A stretch of 64,000 nt of DNA from Ferruginibacter sp. (GCA_025362235.1 JANYGZ010000023.1:47073-111072); one strand, 5' to 3'; shown: positions 1 through 9,188, numbered from the stretch's first letter. Made by a program: numbers and translations. The notes: a model not told the origin generated them from the letters alone.

Positions 1-2
1 AA

Positions 3-452
3 CCTGAGCCCACCATGCCGGAACTGATTGCGCTTAAAGCCAGTGCAGAAGATGGTAAAAAAATATTTGCTGCAATCTGTGCCGTTTGCCATAAGATAAA
101 CACTACCGGCTATGATTTTGGCCCGGGCCTTTCTGAAATTGGTGCCAAGTTACCCAAGGAAAGCCTTTTGGAAGCAATCGTTCATCCATCAGCCGGTATT
201 GGTTTTGGTTACGAAGGATGGGTATTAAAAATGAAAGATGGCTCTACCTTGTCGGGTATTATTTCAAGCAAAACAGAAACAGATATTGATATTAAATTTC
301 CCGGCGGCTCGCATCAGCAAATAAAAACAGCCAATGTTTTAACCATGACGCAAATGAAACAATCCATGATGACAGAGGGTTTATACGAAAATATGTCGCC
401 ACAGGATTTGGCCAACCTGTTGGATTATCTTGAAGGGCTGAAGAAAAAATAA
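3..452 (+). CDS. c-type cytochrome, C-terminal part (5' end outside window)
   Basis: The reading frame is open to the left edge, so the ATG at 15 may be internal and the gene probably starts upstream. A haem-attachment motif CAVCH lies about 25 residues after that ATG, followed by a GPxLxxIG stretch and a Met-rich C-terminal region that could supply the distal axial ligand. The layout fits the small haem-binding domain found at the C-terminus of large secreted dehydrogenase or PQQ/NHL-type proteins in Bacteroidota and Planctomycetes. The role is presumably electron transfer in the periplasm. The substrate-binding part is not visible, so the specific reaction cannot be named. Confidence 0.75.
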   Translation, partial: PEPTMPELIALKASAEDGKKIFAAICAVCHKINTTGYDFGPGLSEIGAKLPKESLLEAIVHPSAGIGFGYEGWVLKMKDGSTLSGIISSKTETDIDIKFPGGSHQQIKTANVLTMTQMKQSMMTEGLYENMSPQDLANLLDYLEGLKKK

Positions 453-474
453 AACCCCTATTAGTGGCAATAGT

Positions 475-1218
475 ATGAAGATTTTACACACTATCTTAAT
501 CATAATAATTTTTGCCAGTTGTAAGACTGAGTATAAAGAAGTTGTTGAAAAATACAAAAATGGCAGCCCTAAAAACATTTGCATTTTCGAAAATAAAGAC
601 AACAAAAAAGACTACCAGATTATTTGGTACTTTGAAGATGGACAGATTCAATTTCATGGAACTGTTAAAAACGGAAAGTTCGTCGGACAAAAACTAAATT
701 ATTATGCCAATGGAAAACTAAAACAAATCGATAGTATTATAAATCCATGTGACCTTGACTTTTGCTGTTGTGATGGAAAAGTAGTACGATATAACACAAG
801 TGGTAAATTAACTGAAGACTATGAAAATAGAAATGGTGTAGAAAATGGATTAGTGCGAACCTATTACAATAATGGGAATATAAAATACACTTATTACATG
901 ACTGACGGAAAGAAAAATGGGGTTGAGCGTAAATATTTTGACAATGGAGTACTACAAGATAAAGTAGAATACGAAAATGACCTAGTAAAGGGCGAACAAA
1001 CATTATTTAATAAAAAAGGTGATACGACTGCAATCTTTTACTATTATGATCACAAAAATCAATTTCCCATGAAGTTTTGGAAGGACAATAATTGTAAACT
1101 ATATGGAAACCTAATTCCGGAAACTAATAAAGTATTATGGATTTGGAAAAACGCAAATGGAATTGAAATCAAAAGACAATCGGTAAACAATACTGATACT
1201 TTATCCATACCAGATTAA
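475..1218 (+). CDS. MORN/YwqK-type repeat lipoprotein
   Basis: A protein of 247 residues with a hydrophobic N-terminus ending in a lipobox-like FASC, so it is probably an outer-membrane or periplasmic lipoprotein. The body holds several imperfect repeats of the form Y-x-NG-x-(I/L), such as YANGKLKQ and YYNNGNIKY. These are typical of the MORN-variant repeats of the YwqK family. Such repeats fold as a beta-solenoid-like surface; the biochemical role is unknown, and the antitoxin label often attached to the family is not supported here. It lies 22 bases after the cytochrome fragment on the same strand. Confidence 0.7.
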   Translation: MKILHTILIIIIFASCKTEYKEVVEKYKNGSPKNICIFENKDNKKDYQIIWYFEDGQIQFHGTVKNGKFVGQKLNYYANGKLKQIDSIINPCDLDFCCCDGKVVRYNTSGKLTEDYENRNGVENGLVRTYYNNGNIKYTYYMTDGKKNGVERKYFDNGVLQDKVEYENDLVKGEQTLFNKKGDTTAIFYYYDHKNQFPMKFWKDNNCKLYGNLIPETNKVLWIWKNANGIEIKRQSVNNTDTLSIPD

Positions 1219-1239
1219 GCCTCCGGCATTTAACATTGC

Positions 1240-1340
1240 GCAGATTGAGTTAATTTCATTTTACCAAGGCGTTCAAATTTTTAGCCTTTTTATGCAGCCT
1301 TGATTTTTTTGTTACTTTTCTTTAGCAAGAAAAAAAATAA
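1240..1340. repeat. Partial copy of 228-bp intergenic repeat
   Basis: This stretch shares the TTAATTTCATTTT...AAATTTTTAGC...TTATGCAGCCTTGAT...GTTACTTTT core with the fuller copies at 10111-10338 and 15228-15456. It is more degenerate and lacks the clean terminal hairpin. It fills most of the gap before the acyl-CoA synthetase gene. Confidence 0.6.
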
Positions 1341-1395
1341 ATACGGTATCCTTTAAATTAAAAACTATTTTATCCAATAAAATTAAAAACACCCC

Positions 1396-3039
1396 ATGCC
1401 AACATCCTCCCCACTGAACCAATTTCTTAAATGGGAAAAAGAAATTCACAATAATATTTTTTTACGCCAGCCTTTTAACGGCCAATGGAAAACATGGACA
1501 TGGGCAGCAGCGGGCATCGAATGCAGAAAGATGGCGCATGCATTACAATTAATTGGTTTGCCCCACGGCAGCCACGTTGCCATTCTTTCAAAAAACTGTG
1601 TACACTGGATAATGGCTGATATTGCCATTATGATGGCGGGTTATGTATCGGTGCCGGTTTATCCTTCTTTATCTGCCGCTTCTATAAAACCCATTCTTAA
1701 ACATAGTGATACCAAAGTAATCATTGTTGGCAAGCTGGATGATTACAATGAACAAAAAGCAGGTATACCCGAAAATATTATTGTAATTAGTATTGAAGCC
1801 TATGGCATAAAGGAAGAACAAACCTGGGAAAAAACCATCAACATCCTGAAGCCTGTTAAGGAAGTATACAACTGGCAACAAGATGATATACTTACCATCA
1901 TTTACACTTCCGGTACAACCGGAAATCCAAAAGGGGTGATGCATGCTGTAAGTGCGATAGATGCTGTATTACCGGTTACGAGTACTGAATTAAAATTATC
2001 TACAAGGCTTCAACTTTTTTCTTATTTGCCACTAAGCCATATTGCAGAACGGCTGGCTGGTGAAATGAATGGACTTTATAATGGCGGTACCATTAGTTTT
2101 AGTGAAAGCCTGTCAAGCTTTGCAGAAAACCTCGCTGATACCCAACCGGATTGTTTTTTAGGAGTACCACGTATATGGGCCAAGTTGAGAGAAGGTGTGC
2201 TAAAAAAAATGCCTCAAAAAAAATTAAACCTATTGCTGGGCATTCCTTTATTAAATAATGTGGTAAAGAAAAGTATCCGCAAAAAATTGGGTCTTTCAAA
2301 AGCTTCAACTATTCTTTGCGGGGCCGCTCCCATTGGGATCGACCTGTTACTTTGGTTTGAAAAATTGGGTATTAAAATTTTAGTAGCTTATGGCATGACG
2401 GAAGATTGTGTGTACAACCATATTGAAAGACCGGATGATTACAGGCTTGGTTCTGTTGGCAAACCACTGCCAGGACTGCAAACAAAAATTTCAGCCGAAG
2501 GTGAGATAAGGGTAAAAAGTAAAGGCAACATGAAAGGTTATTATAAAGAACCTTTATTAACTGCTGAAGCATTTGATGAAGAAGGTTATTTGAAAACAGG
2601 TGATATGGGCGAATACGATGCTGATGGTTTTTTATTTATCACCGGCAGGGTAAAAGATCAGTTTAAAACAGATAAAGGAAAATATATTTCGCCCAGCCCT
2701 ATCGAAATAAAACTAATGGAGAATACAGACATTGAACAGGTATGTGTTGTTGGTATGGGCATTCCCCAGCCCATTGCATTAATTAATTTATCAGAGGCTG
2801 CAAAACTAAAAACAGCCGCTGAAATAAAAGCAAGTTTATCCGCCACGCTTACTGCATTAAACCCTTCGCTGGAAAAATTTGAACGGCTCGAAAAAGCCGT
2901 AATCATAAAAGAAAACTGGACCATTGAAAATGGTTTATTGACCCCTTCTTTAAAAATAAAAAGAAACCTTGTTGAAAAAGGGCTGCATTCATTTTACCCA
3001 AAATGGTTTAATGAAGCGGAGCAGGTAGTATGGGAGTAA
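1396..3039 (+). CDS. fadD: AMP-forming long-chain acyl-CoA synthetase
   Basis: A 547-residue adenylate-forming enzyme that should activate a fatty acid to acyl-AMP and then acyl-CoA in the cytoplasm. The phosphate-binding motif YTSGTTGNPKG begins near residue 170. The A5 motif YGMTED and the A7/A8 region (TGDMG, then TGRVKDQFKTDKGKYISP) follow in the normal order. The Lys-rich A8 loop and the length match the long-chain (FadD15/FACL) subgroup better than acetyl-CoA synthetases. It stands alone on this strand. Chain-length preference cannot be read from the sequence. The ATG start gives a full N-terminus. Confidence 0.88.
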   Translation: MPTSSPLNQFLKWEKEIHNNIFLRQPFNGQWKTWTWAAAGIECRKMAHALQLIGLPHGSHVAILSKNCVHWIMADIAIMMAGYVSVPVYPSLSAASIKPILKHSDTKVIIVGKLDDYNEQKAGIPENIIVISIEAYGIKEEQTWEKTINILKPVKEVYNWQQDDILTIIYTSGTTGNPKGVMHAVSAIDAVLPVTSTELKLSTRLQLFSYLPLSHIAERLAGEMNGLYNGGTISFSESLSSFAENLADTQPDCFLGVPRIWAKLREGVLKKMPQKKLNLLLGIPLLNNVVKKSIRKKLGLSKASTILCGAAPIGIDLLLWFEKLGIKILVAYGMTEDCVYNHIERPDDYRLGSVGKPLPGLQTKISAEGEIRVKSKGNMKGYYKEPLLTAEAFDEEGYLKTGDMGEYDADGFLFITGRVKDQFKTDKGKYISPSPIEIKLMENTDIEQVCVVGMGIPQPIALINLSEAAKLKTAAEIKASLSATLTALNPSLEKFERLEKAVIIKENWTIENGLLTPSLKIKRNLVEKGLHSFYPKWFNEAEQVVWE

Positions 3040-3143
3040 TTTTTTTATCCGGGATACGACAGGGCTTGGCAAATTGTTAACGGCTGCTAAGGAAACTGCA
3101 CCCCGATACCGCAGGTTTGATTTGTCTAGCTTGTATATAATCT

Positions 3144-5315
3144 TTAGAACTTTATTTTTAGTCCGCCGTTTAAAACAAAACCGTCTACGGGTGCATAGAT
3201 GTCACGAAAGGTTGGGTTTGTAATTGTTCCTGTGTAAATGGTATCAAACTTTGTTTGTCGTGTGTCAGTAAAATTTTCAAAGTTGGCGAAGATTGAAAAA
3301 TTTTTCCAAATTTTTTCAATGATAAATCCTGTGAGCCAATATTGCTTTCCGGTTGCTCCGTCATTCAGTTTTTGCGGGCTGAAATAATATGCCTCCAAAC
3401 CAATTTTCAATTTGTCATCAATCTCATAAACCAAAACATTATTCAACCGGTGTCGTGCTACCAAAGGGAATTCTGTTGTTGTGGTATAATGTTGTTTCAC
3501 ATCAGCTAAAGTATAGCCTGCAAAAAGTTTAAAATTTTTGTAAATAAGTATGATGTTTGTTTCCATTCCCTTTGTGTTAATAAAGCCGTTAGGCCGCAGG
3601 TATTGAAAGTAACCATTTGCAATTGGAGTAAGCACTAACGGATTGCCAATTTGGGTATAGAAAAAAAGTTGATTAATGCTAAGAGAAGCTTTGCCGTTAA
3701 ACAGACCTGTTCGGTAATTGATGTCGAAATTTCCACCGTATGAGTTTTCTGCATGGGTGTTTTTTACGTCGATAGGCAAAATATTTTTAAACTGAATTTT
3801 TTCTCCGTCTTCTGTAAATACAGTTGGTGTTTTGTAACCAACCCCTCCGCCAATTCGTGAAGTGAAGTGTTGGTTTATTTTGAACAATGCAGAAATTCGT
3901 GGAAGCAGAAAAAATCCATAATCATTTTGATAGTCGCCTCTTAAACCTGTTTCAAGTACAATAATTTTTGAAGCGTTCCAGGTGTTTTGAACAAATGCGC
4001 CAATGGTTGATTGATTGTAATTAACCGGAATAATTGTGTCGTGTTTGTCTTGTGTGAATTTGTCGGTAAGGAAATTTATGCCACCGACCCATTCTGATTT
4101 TTCTTTCTTGTAATTGTAATCAACTTCTGTGTAAGTGGAAAGTTGCACTCCAGAAAATGTATAGTCAGGAATTTGAATGGAACGATTATAATAACTTACA
4201 CTGTTTTTAAAATCCCATTGAGCGTTGCTATTTATTGTATGCACAAAAGAAAGCTGTGTGCTGTAACGGTTCGTTTTATTTTTTTCAAAGTACGAATGTA
4301 TGCTGTCTGCTTTTCCTTCAATGTATTTTATATCGCCACCAATGCGGTTTTCAAGTGTTGCATTTACTCCAAAGTTCATTGTTGTTTTGTTGTTGAAGTA
4401 GAAAAATATTTTTGGATTAAATGTAAATCGGTTAAACTTTGGAATTGCTGTTAAGCCAATGTTGGCAGGATCGTAAGGTGTGCCGTGATTGTATGAGGCA
4501 AAAATTGTTGTTGCTGTTTTCTTAAACTTTTGAGAATAGAATCCACTTGCATCCAATCCTAACGCAGATGTGCCGTTGAGAATAAATTTTAATTCTCTTT
4601 CTTCCTTCGGAGATTTTGAAACAAGATTTACTAAACCTGCAATTGCCCCGCCACCATACAACGTAGAAGCAGAACCTTTGATAACTTCTACTTGCTTTAA
4701 GTCAAGCGGAACTATTTGTAAAAGCCCTAATCCTCCCGAAAAGCCCGAATACAAAGGAAAACCGTCACGAATTATTTGAGTGTATTTTCCATTAAGGCCC
4801 TGAATACGGATGGAAGAATTGTAACTCGTTGCTGATGTTTGTTGTGTTTGTATTCCTGTGCTTTCATTCAGCATCATCCTGATGTCGCCTGGTTTCATAT
4901 TTCCCTTCTCTTCCAATTCTTCACCTGATATTGTTTCAACTCTTGTAGGGATGTTAGCAATGGAATGGCTGCTTCTTGTGGCAGTAATCACTACTTCTTC
5001 ATTTTCCTTCTCTGCTTCATCTAAAAGTATTTCAATTGGGTCATCGGAACCTAGCGGAAAGGTCAGCAATAATTCTTTGTCCTGAAAACCAACACGAGAG
5101 ATAACAATTTCCTGTTTACCTGCCATAATATTTTTCAGGATGACAAAACCCGAACTATCAGCAGCAGTTGATTTGTTGATTGTTTTTATTGTAACAGTAG
5201 CGCCCTGCAAAGGTTGTATTTCTTTGCTGTCTTTAATAAATGCTTTAAAAGTATTTTGGGCATTTGTAATTACAGTGCATAGCATAACTATGCTAATGAG
5301 CATTATTTTTTTCAT
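3144..5315 (-). CDS. TonB-dependent outer membrane receptor
   Basis: 723 residues. There is a signal peptide (residues 1-19), a carboxypeptidase-regulatory-like beta domain (about 22-100, ending in the VGFQ-type motif), a plug domain (about 115-230, with RIQGLNGKYTQIIRDG and the EVIKGSASTLYG signature), then a 22-strand barrel ending in an aromatic residue (IKF). Receptors of this build import metal chelates or other small ligands with TonB/ExbBD energy. The ligand is not evident. It is the last gene of the minus-strand run led by the ArsR-type regulator, 76 bases after the DUF6660 gene. DUF6660 proteins are commonly found beside such receptors, so a metal or metalloid ligand is a reasonable inference. 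Confidence 0.88.
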   Translation of the reverse strand: MKKIMLISIVMLCTVITNAQNTFKAFIKDSKEIQPLQGATVTIKTINKSTAADSSGFVILKNIMAGKQEIVISRVGFQDKELLLTFPLGSDDPIEILLDEAEKENEEVVITATRSSHSIANIPTRVETISGEELEEKGNMKPGDIRMMLNESTGIQTQQTSATSYNSSIRIQGLNGKYTQIIRDGFPLYSGFSGGLGLLQIVPLDLKQVEVIKGSASTLYGGGAIAGLVNLVSKSPKEERELKFILNGTSALGLDASGFYSQKFKKTATTIFASYNHGTPYDPANIGLTAIPKFNRFTFNPKIFFYFNNKTTMNFGVNATLENRIGGDIKYIEGKADSIHSYFEKNKTNRYSTQLSFVHTINSNAQWDFKNSVSYYNRSIQIPDYTFSGVQLSTYTEVDYNYKKEKSEWVGGINFLTDKFTQDKHDTIIPVNYNQSTIGAFVQNTWNASKIIVLETGLRGDYQNDYGFFLLPRISALFKINQHFTSRIGGGVGYKTPTVFTEDGEKIQFKNILPIDVKNTHAENSYGGNFDINYRTGLFNGKASLSINQLFFYTQIGNPLVLTPIANGYFQYLRPNGFINTKGMETNIILIYKNFKLFAGYTLADVKQHYTTTTEFPLVARHRLNNVLVYEIDDKLKIGLEAYYFSPQKLNDGATGKQYWLTGFIIEKIWKNFSIFANFENFTDTRQTKFDTIYTGTITNPTFRDIYAPVDGFVLNGGLKIKF

Positions 5316-5391
5316 TTCATTTTAAAATTGATTGACAATAAAGAGGAACAAACCCTGTCCTTTAACCACTAGTTTGCTTATAAGATATGTG

Positions 5392-5700
5392 TCAACAAAT
5401 TTTAGGCGGCTGCCAAAAAGAAGAAATGTATTGTGGGAAATATAATGGTGTGTAATGGGGAAAAGCAGGACCGGTCAACTGTTTTGGGGTGTTAACCTCG
5501 ATAGAATTTGTCGTTATAGTGAAGCCTGCACAATTGCCGCATAAAGTAAAGGGTGAACAGTTTTTACAATCGTCTTTATGTTTATGGGTGTCGTTTGAGT
5601 TTGATTGTACTGTTGTGTCATTACAATTGTCAACCGCACAACATGGAACTGTTGATAGTAACAGAATATAAACAGCAAATATGAATGTGAAGATTTTCAC
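5392..5700 (-). CDS. Small cysteine/histidine-rich secreted protein (DUF6660-like)
   Basis: 102 residues with a signal peptide ending around the CCAVDNC segment, a THKHKDDC stretch and a CxxC pair (CKNC then CGNC). The composition suggests an exported metal-binding protein. It resembles the DUF6660 family of Bacteroidota, which is typically encoded next to a TonB receptor; the family assignment is from memory of its pattern, not a search. It sits between the aquaporin and receptor genes on the same strand. Its role is unknown; capture of a thiophilic metal or metalloid at the cell surface is a guess. Confidence 0.65.
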   Translation of the reverse strand: MKIFTFIFAVYILLLSTVPCCAVDNCNDTTVQSNSNDTHKHKDDCKNCSPFTLCGNCAGFTITTNSIEVNTPKQLTGPAFPHYTPLYFPQYISSFWQPPKIC

Positions 5701-5753
5701 TGCCGCAAAGGTAAGTCATGTGTTTGGTTGTAGGTTGTTATGTCGGGAAAATT

Positions 5754-6392
5754 TTACTTTGTATACTTCCAGGCAAATGTCCCCATCATTGCACCCAACA
5801 CCGGTGCTGTTAAATAAATCCAGAGCGTGGTGATATTACCGGAAACAATTGCAGGCGACAAACTTCTTGCAGGGTTCATGGATGCACCACAAATTGGCCC
5901 GGCAAACATTGCCTCTAACAACACTGTGCCGCCAATAGCAAGCCCTGCCATGGTACCTGTTTCTTTTGAGCCTTGTGAAGTGAACAGGATAACAAGCATT
6001 AAAATAAATGTGAGTATAATTTCTAAAACAAAGGATTGAAGGTTTGAACCAACGGGAATAGTCGCCCCTAAATTAATATTGGTGAGAAACAATAATTTTA
6101 AAACTCCGGTTGCTATAAATGCTCCGGTTATTTGTGCGGCGATATAAGGCAGTATTTCTTTTTTAGGAAAGAGACCTGCTAATGAAAAAGCAATTGTAAC
6201 TGCAGGATTAAGATGCGCCCCTGATGTATTGCCAAAAGCATAGATCATAGCAGTAACAATAAGACCAAATGTTATTGCAATACCGATATGGCCAACCTGT
6301 CCGTTGGTTTGCTGATCAATAATTATTGCCCCTGTACCACAAAAAACCAATGCAAAAGTTCCGATAAGTTCAGCAATGTATTTTTTCATCAT
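5754..6392 (-). CDS. Aquaporin / MIP channel
   Basis: 212 residues with six predicted membrane helices and two half-helices carrying the NPA signatures (AHLNPAVT and ASMNPARS). This is the standard fold of aquaporins and aquaglyceroporins. The gene starts one base after the stop of the H-protein gene, so the two are translationally adjacent. In some ars operons an aquaglyceroporin (AqpS in rhizobia) takes the place of an arsenite pump and lets As(OH)3 leave the cell. The ArsR-led context suggests the same here. Selectivity for water, glycerol or arsenite cannot be told by eye. Confidence 0.88.
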   Translation of the reverse strand: MMKKYIAELIGTFALVFCGTGAIIIDQQTNGQVGHIGIAITFGLIVTAMIYAFGNTSGAHLNPAVTIAFSLAGLFPKKEILPYIAAQITGAFIATGVLKLLFLTNINLGATIPVGSNLQSFVLEIILTFILMLVILFTSQGSKETGTMAGLAIGGTVLLEAMFAGPICGASMNPARSLSPAIVSGNITTLWIYLTAPVLGAMMGTFAWKYTK

Positions 6393-6773
6393 TTAGTTGC
6401 CAGTTAGTTTATTGTACGCTGCTGCATTTAAAAGAGTATTGATTTCTGCGGTGTTCGCTATTTCAATTTTCATCATCCAGCCTTCGCCGTATGGGTCACT
6501 GTTAATTAGTGTTGGGTCTTGTAACAATTTTTTATTTGTCGCAATTACTTTACCTGAAACTGGCATAAACAAATCGCTTACAGTTTTAATGGCTTCTATA
6601 GAACCAAATACTTTGTCTTGCTCAAAACTATAATCAATGTTGGGTAAGTCGGCATAAACAATTTCCCCTAATTCGCTTTGTGCAAATTCTGTAATGCCGA
6701 TTGTGCCTGTATTTCCGTCAATGCGCAGCCATGTATGCTCTTTTGAGTAAAATAAATCTGCTGTAAAATTCAT
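6393..6773 (-). CDS. gcvH: Glycine-cleavage H-like lipoyl carrier protein
   Basis: A 126-residue protein when started at the internal ATG (6773), which gives the usual H-protein N-terminus (FYSKEHTWLR); the longer frame adds an unlikely leader. The lipoyl-lysine site EAIKTVSDLFMP is intact, with Lys63 as the expected attachment residue. In the glycine cleavage system this protein shuttles the aminomethyl group. No GcvP or GcvT gene is nearby, and it is embedded between an ArsN1-like acetyltransferase and an aquaporin. A dedicated, stress-linked lipoyl carrier is therefore possible. Lipoyl dithiols are known targets of trivalent arsenic. Whether it is the only GcvH of the genome is unknown. 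Confidence 0.85.
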   Translation of the reverse strand: MNFTADLFYSKEHTWLRIDGNTGTIGITEFAQSELGEIVYADLPNIDYSFEQDKVFGSIEAIKTVSDLFMPVSGKVIATNKKLLQDPTLINSDPYGEGWMMKIEIANTAEINTLLNAAAYNKLTGN

Positions 6774-6798
6774 GCTATTTTTATTTGGTTGTAAATAC

Positions 6799-7293
6799 TT
6801 AATCAACACCAACAACTGCACTTCTTCTTTCAAGAAAAACATTGTCCCGCCAAACGTCTTTCATTTTGCCGATTTTCTTCCGGTAACCAACAATCCTGAA
6901 ACCGTTCTTTTCGTGCATAACAATGCTTGGTTTGTTTTCTGGAAAAATACCCGATTGTAATGTCCAGAAACCATTTTTCTCACTTTCTATAATCAATGTT
7001 TGTAAAAGTACTGAGCCAATTTTTTTGCCCCTGGCGTTAGCTGCTACATACACACTTACTTCTGCAACACCTGCATACACACACCTGCCGGAAACGGCTG
7101 TAAGTGCTGCCCATCCCACTACTTCATCATTTTCAATAGCAACAAAGCGGCAGGTTTCAACATGTGCTGCATCCCATTCTTGCCATTTGGGTGAATCGGT
7201 TTGAAAAGTAGCATTGCCTGTGGCAATACCTTCTTCATAAATTTTTTTTACCGCTTCCCAATGTTGAGGAAGCATCGATGTTATATGTATCAT
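6799..7293 (-). CDS. GNAT acetyltransferase, ArsN1 / phosphinothricin acetyltransferase-like
   Basis: A 164-residue GNAT protein (start chosen at ATG 7293, directly after the previous stop). Typical family motifs are present: the YEEGIATGNATF N-terminal segment, the GWAAL...VYAGVAEVSVYV strands, an ARGKKIGS acetyl-CoA loop, the QSGIFPEN segment and a C-terminal WRDNVFLERRS. This pattern is that of phosphinothricin N-acetyltransferases, which include ArsN1, the arsinothricin-detoxifying enzyme of ars operons. It would acetylate the amino group of a glutamate-like toxin. One base separates it from the upstream gene. The actual substrate is unproven. Confidence 0.82.
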   Translation of the reverse strand: MIHITSMLPQHWEAVKKIYEEGIATGNATFQTDSPKWQEWDAAHVETCRFVAIENDEVVGWAALTAVSGRCVYAGVAEVSVYVAANARGKKIGSVLLQTLIIESEKNGFWTLQSGIFPENKPSIVMHEKNGFRIVGYRKKIGKMKDVWRDNVFLERRSAVVGVD

Positions 7294-7294
7294 A

Positions 7295-8068
7295 TTAAAA
7301 ACCTTTGCGTAACATGTCTGCATATTCGTTTGGTAATGGACTGCCCTCAACGGCTTTGGCGGCTGTTTCAATATCATAATTAAAACGGATAAATTCTACC
7401 TTGATGCTGTCTTTATCTGTAACAGAACTGTTGTCGTTGATGGTAAGCAGTACATAACCGCCTTGTGGGTTGCCGTCTTTTGGCTTACCAACTGAACCAA
7501 TATTTACGGCATGGCGAAAGTGGTTTTGCCTATCAATACCAGAATTTAAAATACGGTGATAAGGTTTGTGCGTATGCCCAAAACACATGATGTCTGCATT
7601 GGCCTGTTCCATAATACGGAGCATACTTTTTTCTTCACGGTCTTCAAAAAGGTATTCATTTATTTTTCTTGGGCTGCCATGTACCAACAGCAAATTCAGT
7701 TTATCTTCATTCAGTTGAAACTCTATTTTGATATGTGCAGGAAGCGTACGCAAATATTTTCTTTCGGCATCTTTCATTATCGAGTTGGTGAATGAAATAG
7801 ATATTTTGCCCATATCCTTTTCCGGCTCTGTTTTGTAGGCACAGCCACATTCATCGCTCATGCGCCCGATACCAAAATCGTAGTTACCTGCAATGGTGGG
7901 AATTTTGCGCTTTTTTATTTCATTCACAACTTCGTTTGGCCAAATGTTGTAGCCGACCAAATCGCCTAAGCAATAAATGGCATCGGGGTTCCGCTTATCC
8001 ATGTCTTTAAAAAATGCTTCCAATGCCGGAAGGTTTGCATGGATATCGCTGAATAATGCAATGTTCAT
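7295..8068 (-). CDS. Calcineurin-like metallophosphoesterase
   Basis: A 257-residue protein from ATG 8068; this start gives the canonical opening MNIALFSDIHAN. All metal-site motifs are visible: D8-x-H10, GD at 35-36, GNYD at 61-64 (a GNHD variant), VHGSP and FGHTH. The family (YfcE/MJ0936-like) hydrolyses phosphodiesters or phosphomonoesters with two divalent metals. It is cytoplasmic, with no signal peptide. It is packed between the acetyltransferase (1-base gap) and the methyltransferase (11-base gap), so it is part of the ArsR-led operon. Its substrate there is unknown. Confidence 0.85.
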   Translation of the reverse strand: MNIALFSDIHANLPALEAFFKDMDKRNPDAIYCLGDLVGYNIWPNEVVNEIKKRKIPTIAGNYDFGIGRMSDECGCAYKTEPEKDMGKISISFTNSIMKDAERKYLRTLPAHIKIEFQLNEDKLNLLLVHGSPRKINEYLFEDREEKSMLRIMEQANADIMCFGHTHKPYHRILNSGIDRQNHFRHAVNIGSVGKPKDGNPQGGYVLLTINDNSSVTDKDSIKVEFIRFNYDIETAAKAVEGSPLPNEYADMLRKGF

Positions 8069-8079
8069 TTTGTAAATTT

Positions 8080-8703
8080 TTAGTTTGCTTCTTGCTTTAT
8101 AAAACTGCAAAAAAGAAAATCCTGTGTTGTTTTAAATGGGGTTATGTGCTTTTCGGTCAGGCACTTTATTTTTTTAAATCCATTTTCAAGTTCTGCTTCG
8201 AGGGTATTTTCGCTGTATTGCTTAATGTAGAGCCCGCTGCATTTTTTGGGCCCGTCTTTACTAAAAGTGCCGATGGTTACAAAACCATTTTCCTTTAAGG
8301 CCTGCCTGGCTGTTGAAAGATAATGTACTATTTGTGGCTTTGTTGTAAGGAAATGAAAAGTTGCCCTGTCGTGCCAAAAATCGTAGGTGGTGTTTGGGTG
8401 AAAATCGTTGATGTCTGAAACAACCCAATTCACTTTAGCTGCTTTTTCTGCAAGCCGTTTCTTTGATTTTTTCAATGCCTGTTCACTAATATCAAGTACG
8501 GTAATGTTTTCAAAGCCTTCATCCAAAAGGAAGTCGACAAGCTTGCTGTCACCACCACCAATATCAATGATACTGGCCGACTTTGAAAGCCCGGCATTGT
8601 GAATAAAGTCAAGGGATGTAGCAGGTATTTCCTGTGTCCAGCTTACTTCATCTGGTTGTTTTGCAGCATAAATTTTCTCCCAATGGTTTTTTTTATTTTC
8701 CAT
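8080..8703 (-). CDS. Class I SAM-dependent methyltransferase
   Basis: A 207-residue protein starting at ATG 8703. It has the family opening HWEKIYAAKQPDEVSW, a glycine-rich SAM loop DIGGGDS (47-53), an acidic strand end VLDIS and a C-terminal KKCSGLYIKQYS. The methyl acceptor is unknown. It lacks the conserved cysteine set and the size of ArsM arsenite methyltransferases, so calling it ArsM would go beyond the sequence. Its tight spacing (11 bases on each side) places it firmly inside the ArsR-led operon. A role in modifying a thiol or metalloid compound is possible but is only inferred from context. Confidence 0.8.
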   Translation of the reverse strand: MENKKNHWEKIYAAKQPDEVSWTQEIPATSLDFIHNAGLSKSASIIDIGGGDSKLVDFLLDEGFENITVLDISEQALKKSKKRLAEKAAKVNWVVSDINDFHPNTTYDFWHDRATFHFLTTKPQIVHYLSTARQALKENGFVTIGTFSKDGPKKCSGLYIKQYSENTLEAELENGFKKIKCLTEKHITPFKTTQDFLFCSFIKQEAN

Positions 8704-8714
8704 TTTTTTTATAT

Positions 8715-9188
8715 TTAGCAGCAGCCGCTTCCCGGAGTGCAACAACTTTGATCAGCCGTTTGTAATCCCGTTAACTGAACTTTTTGTTTTGATAGCGGAA
8801 TGCCGCAGGAATCACTTGCCAAACAGGCCGTTTGCTTTGATACCAGTAAAAAGTCTTTTCCATTAAAATGCAAATCATACTTACCAATGGTATCCGACTG
8901 ATATTCTACTTCAATTTCCAGGTCGCCGATACCTAATTTATTTTCTGACAGTGCAATGATCTTTGCTAATTTTTGAGGTTTTAAGCGATGCTCAAAATCA
9001 TTGGCATCCCAAAGCTGAAAGTTGACGGTTTTTTCAAGGCGTTCTGTACCGCCGCAGTCAATAAAATGTTTTGTAACAAGCCCCACTTCTGTAACATGAA
9101 AATGTTCCGGGACATATCCGCCCGTTGGCAGTTTAAAATTTACAGCTTCGGCTGTTGTAAGGTGTTTTTTAATTTCTGATAATTTCAT
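8715..9188 (-). CDS. DUF6428-like protein with cysteine-rich tail
   Basis: 157 residues, no signal peptide, with a PEHFHVTEVG segment near the N-terminus and a C-terminal tail rich in vicinal cysteines (SCCTPGSGCC). The pattern matches the DUF6428 proteins that accompany ArsR genes in Bacteroidota. The family call rests on recollection of that context. The HFHV motif and terminal CC pairs could bind a soft metal or metalloid. It precedes the methyltransferase gene by 11 bases. No enzymatic function is known. Confidence 0.75.
   Translation of the reverse strand: MKLSEIKKHLTTAEAVNFKLPTGGYVPEHFHVTEVGLVTKHFIDCGGTERLEKTVNFQLWDANDFEHRLKPQKLAKIIALSENKLGIGDLEIEVEYQSDTIGKYDLHFNGKDFLLVSKQTACLASDSCGIPLSKQKVQLTGLQTADQSCCTPGSGCC

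Noticed and set aside
8080..8703. Naming the operon methyltransferase ArsM
   Set aside because: It is short and lacks the conserved cysteine set of arsenite methyltransferases; only the SAM fold is supported.
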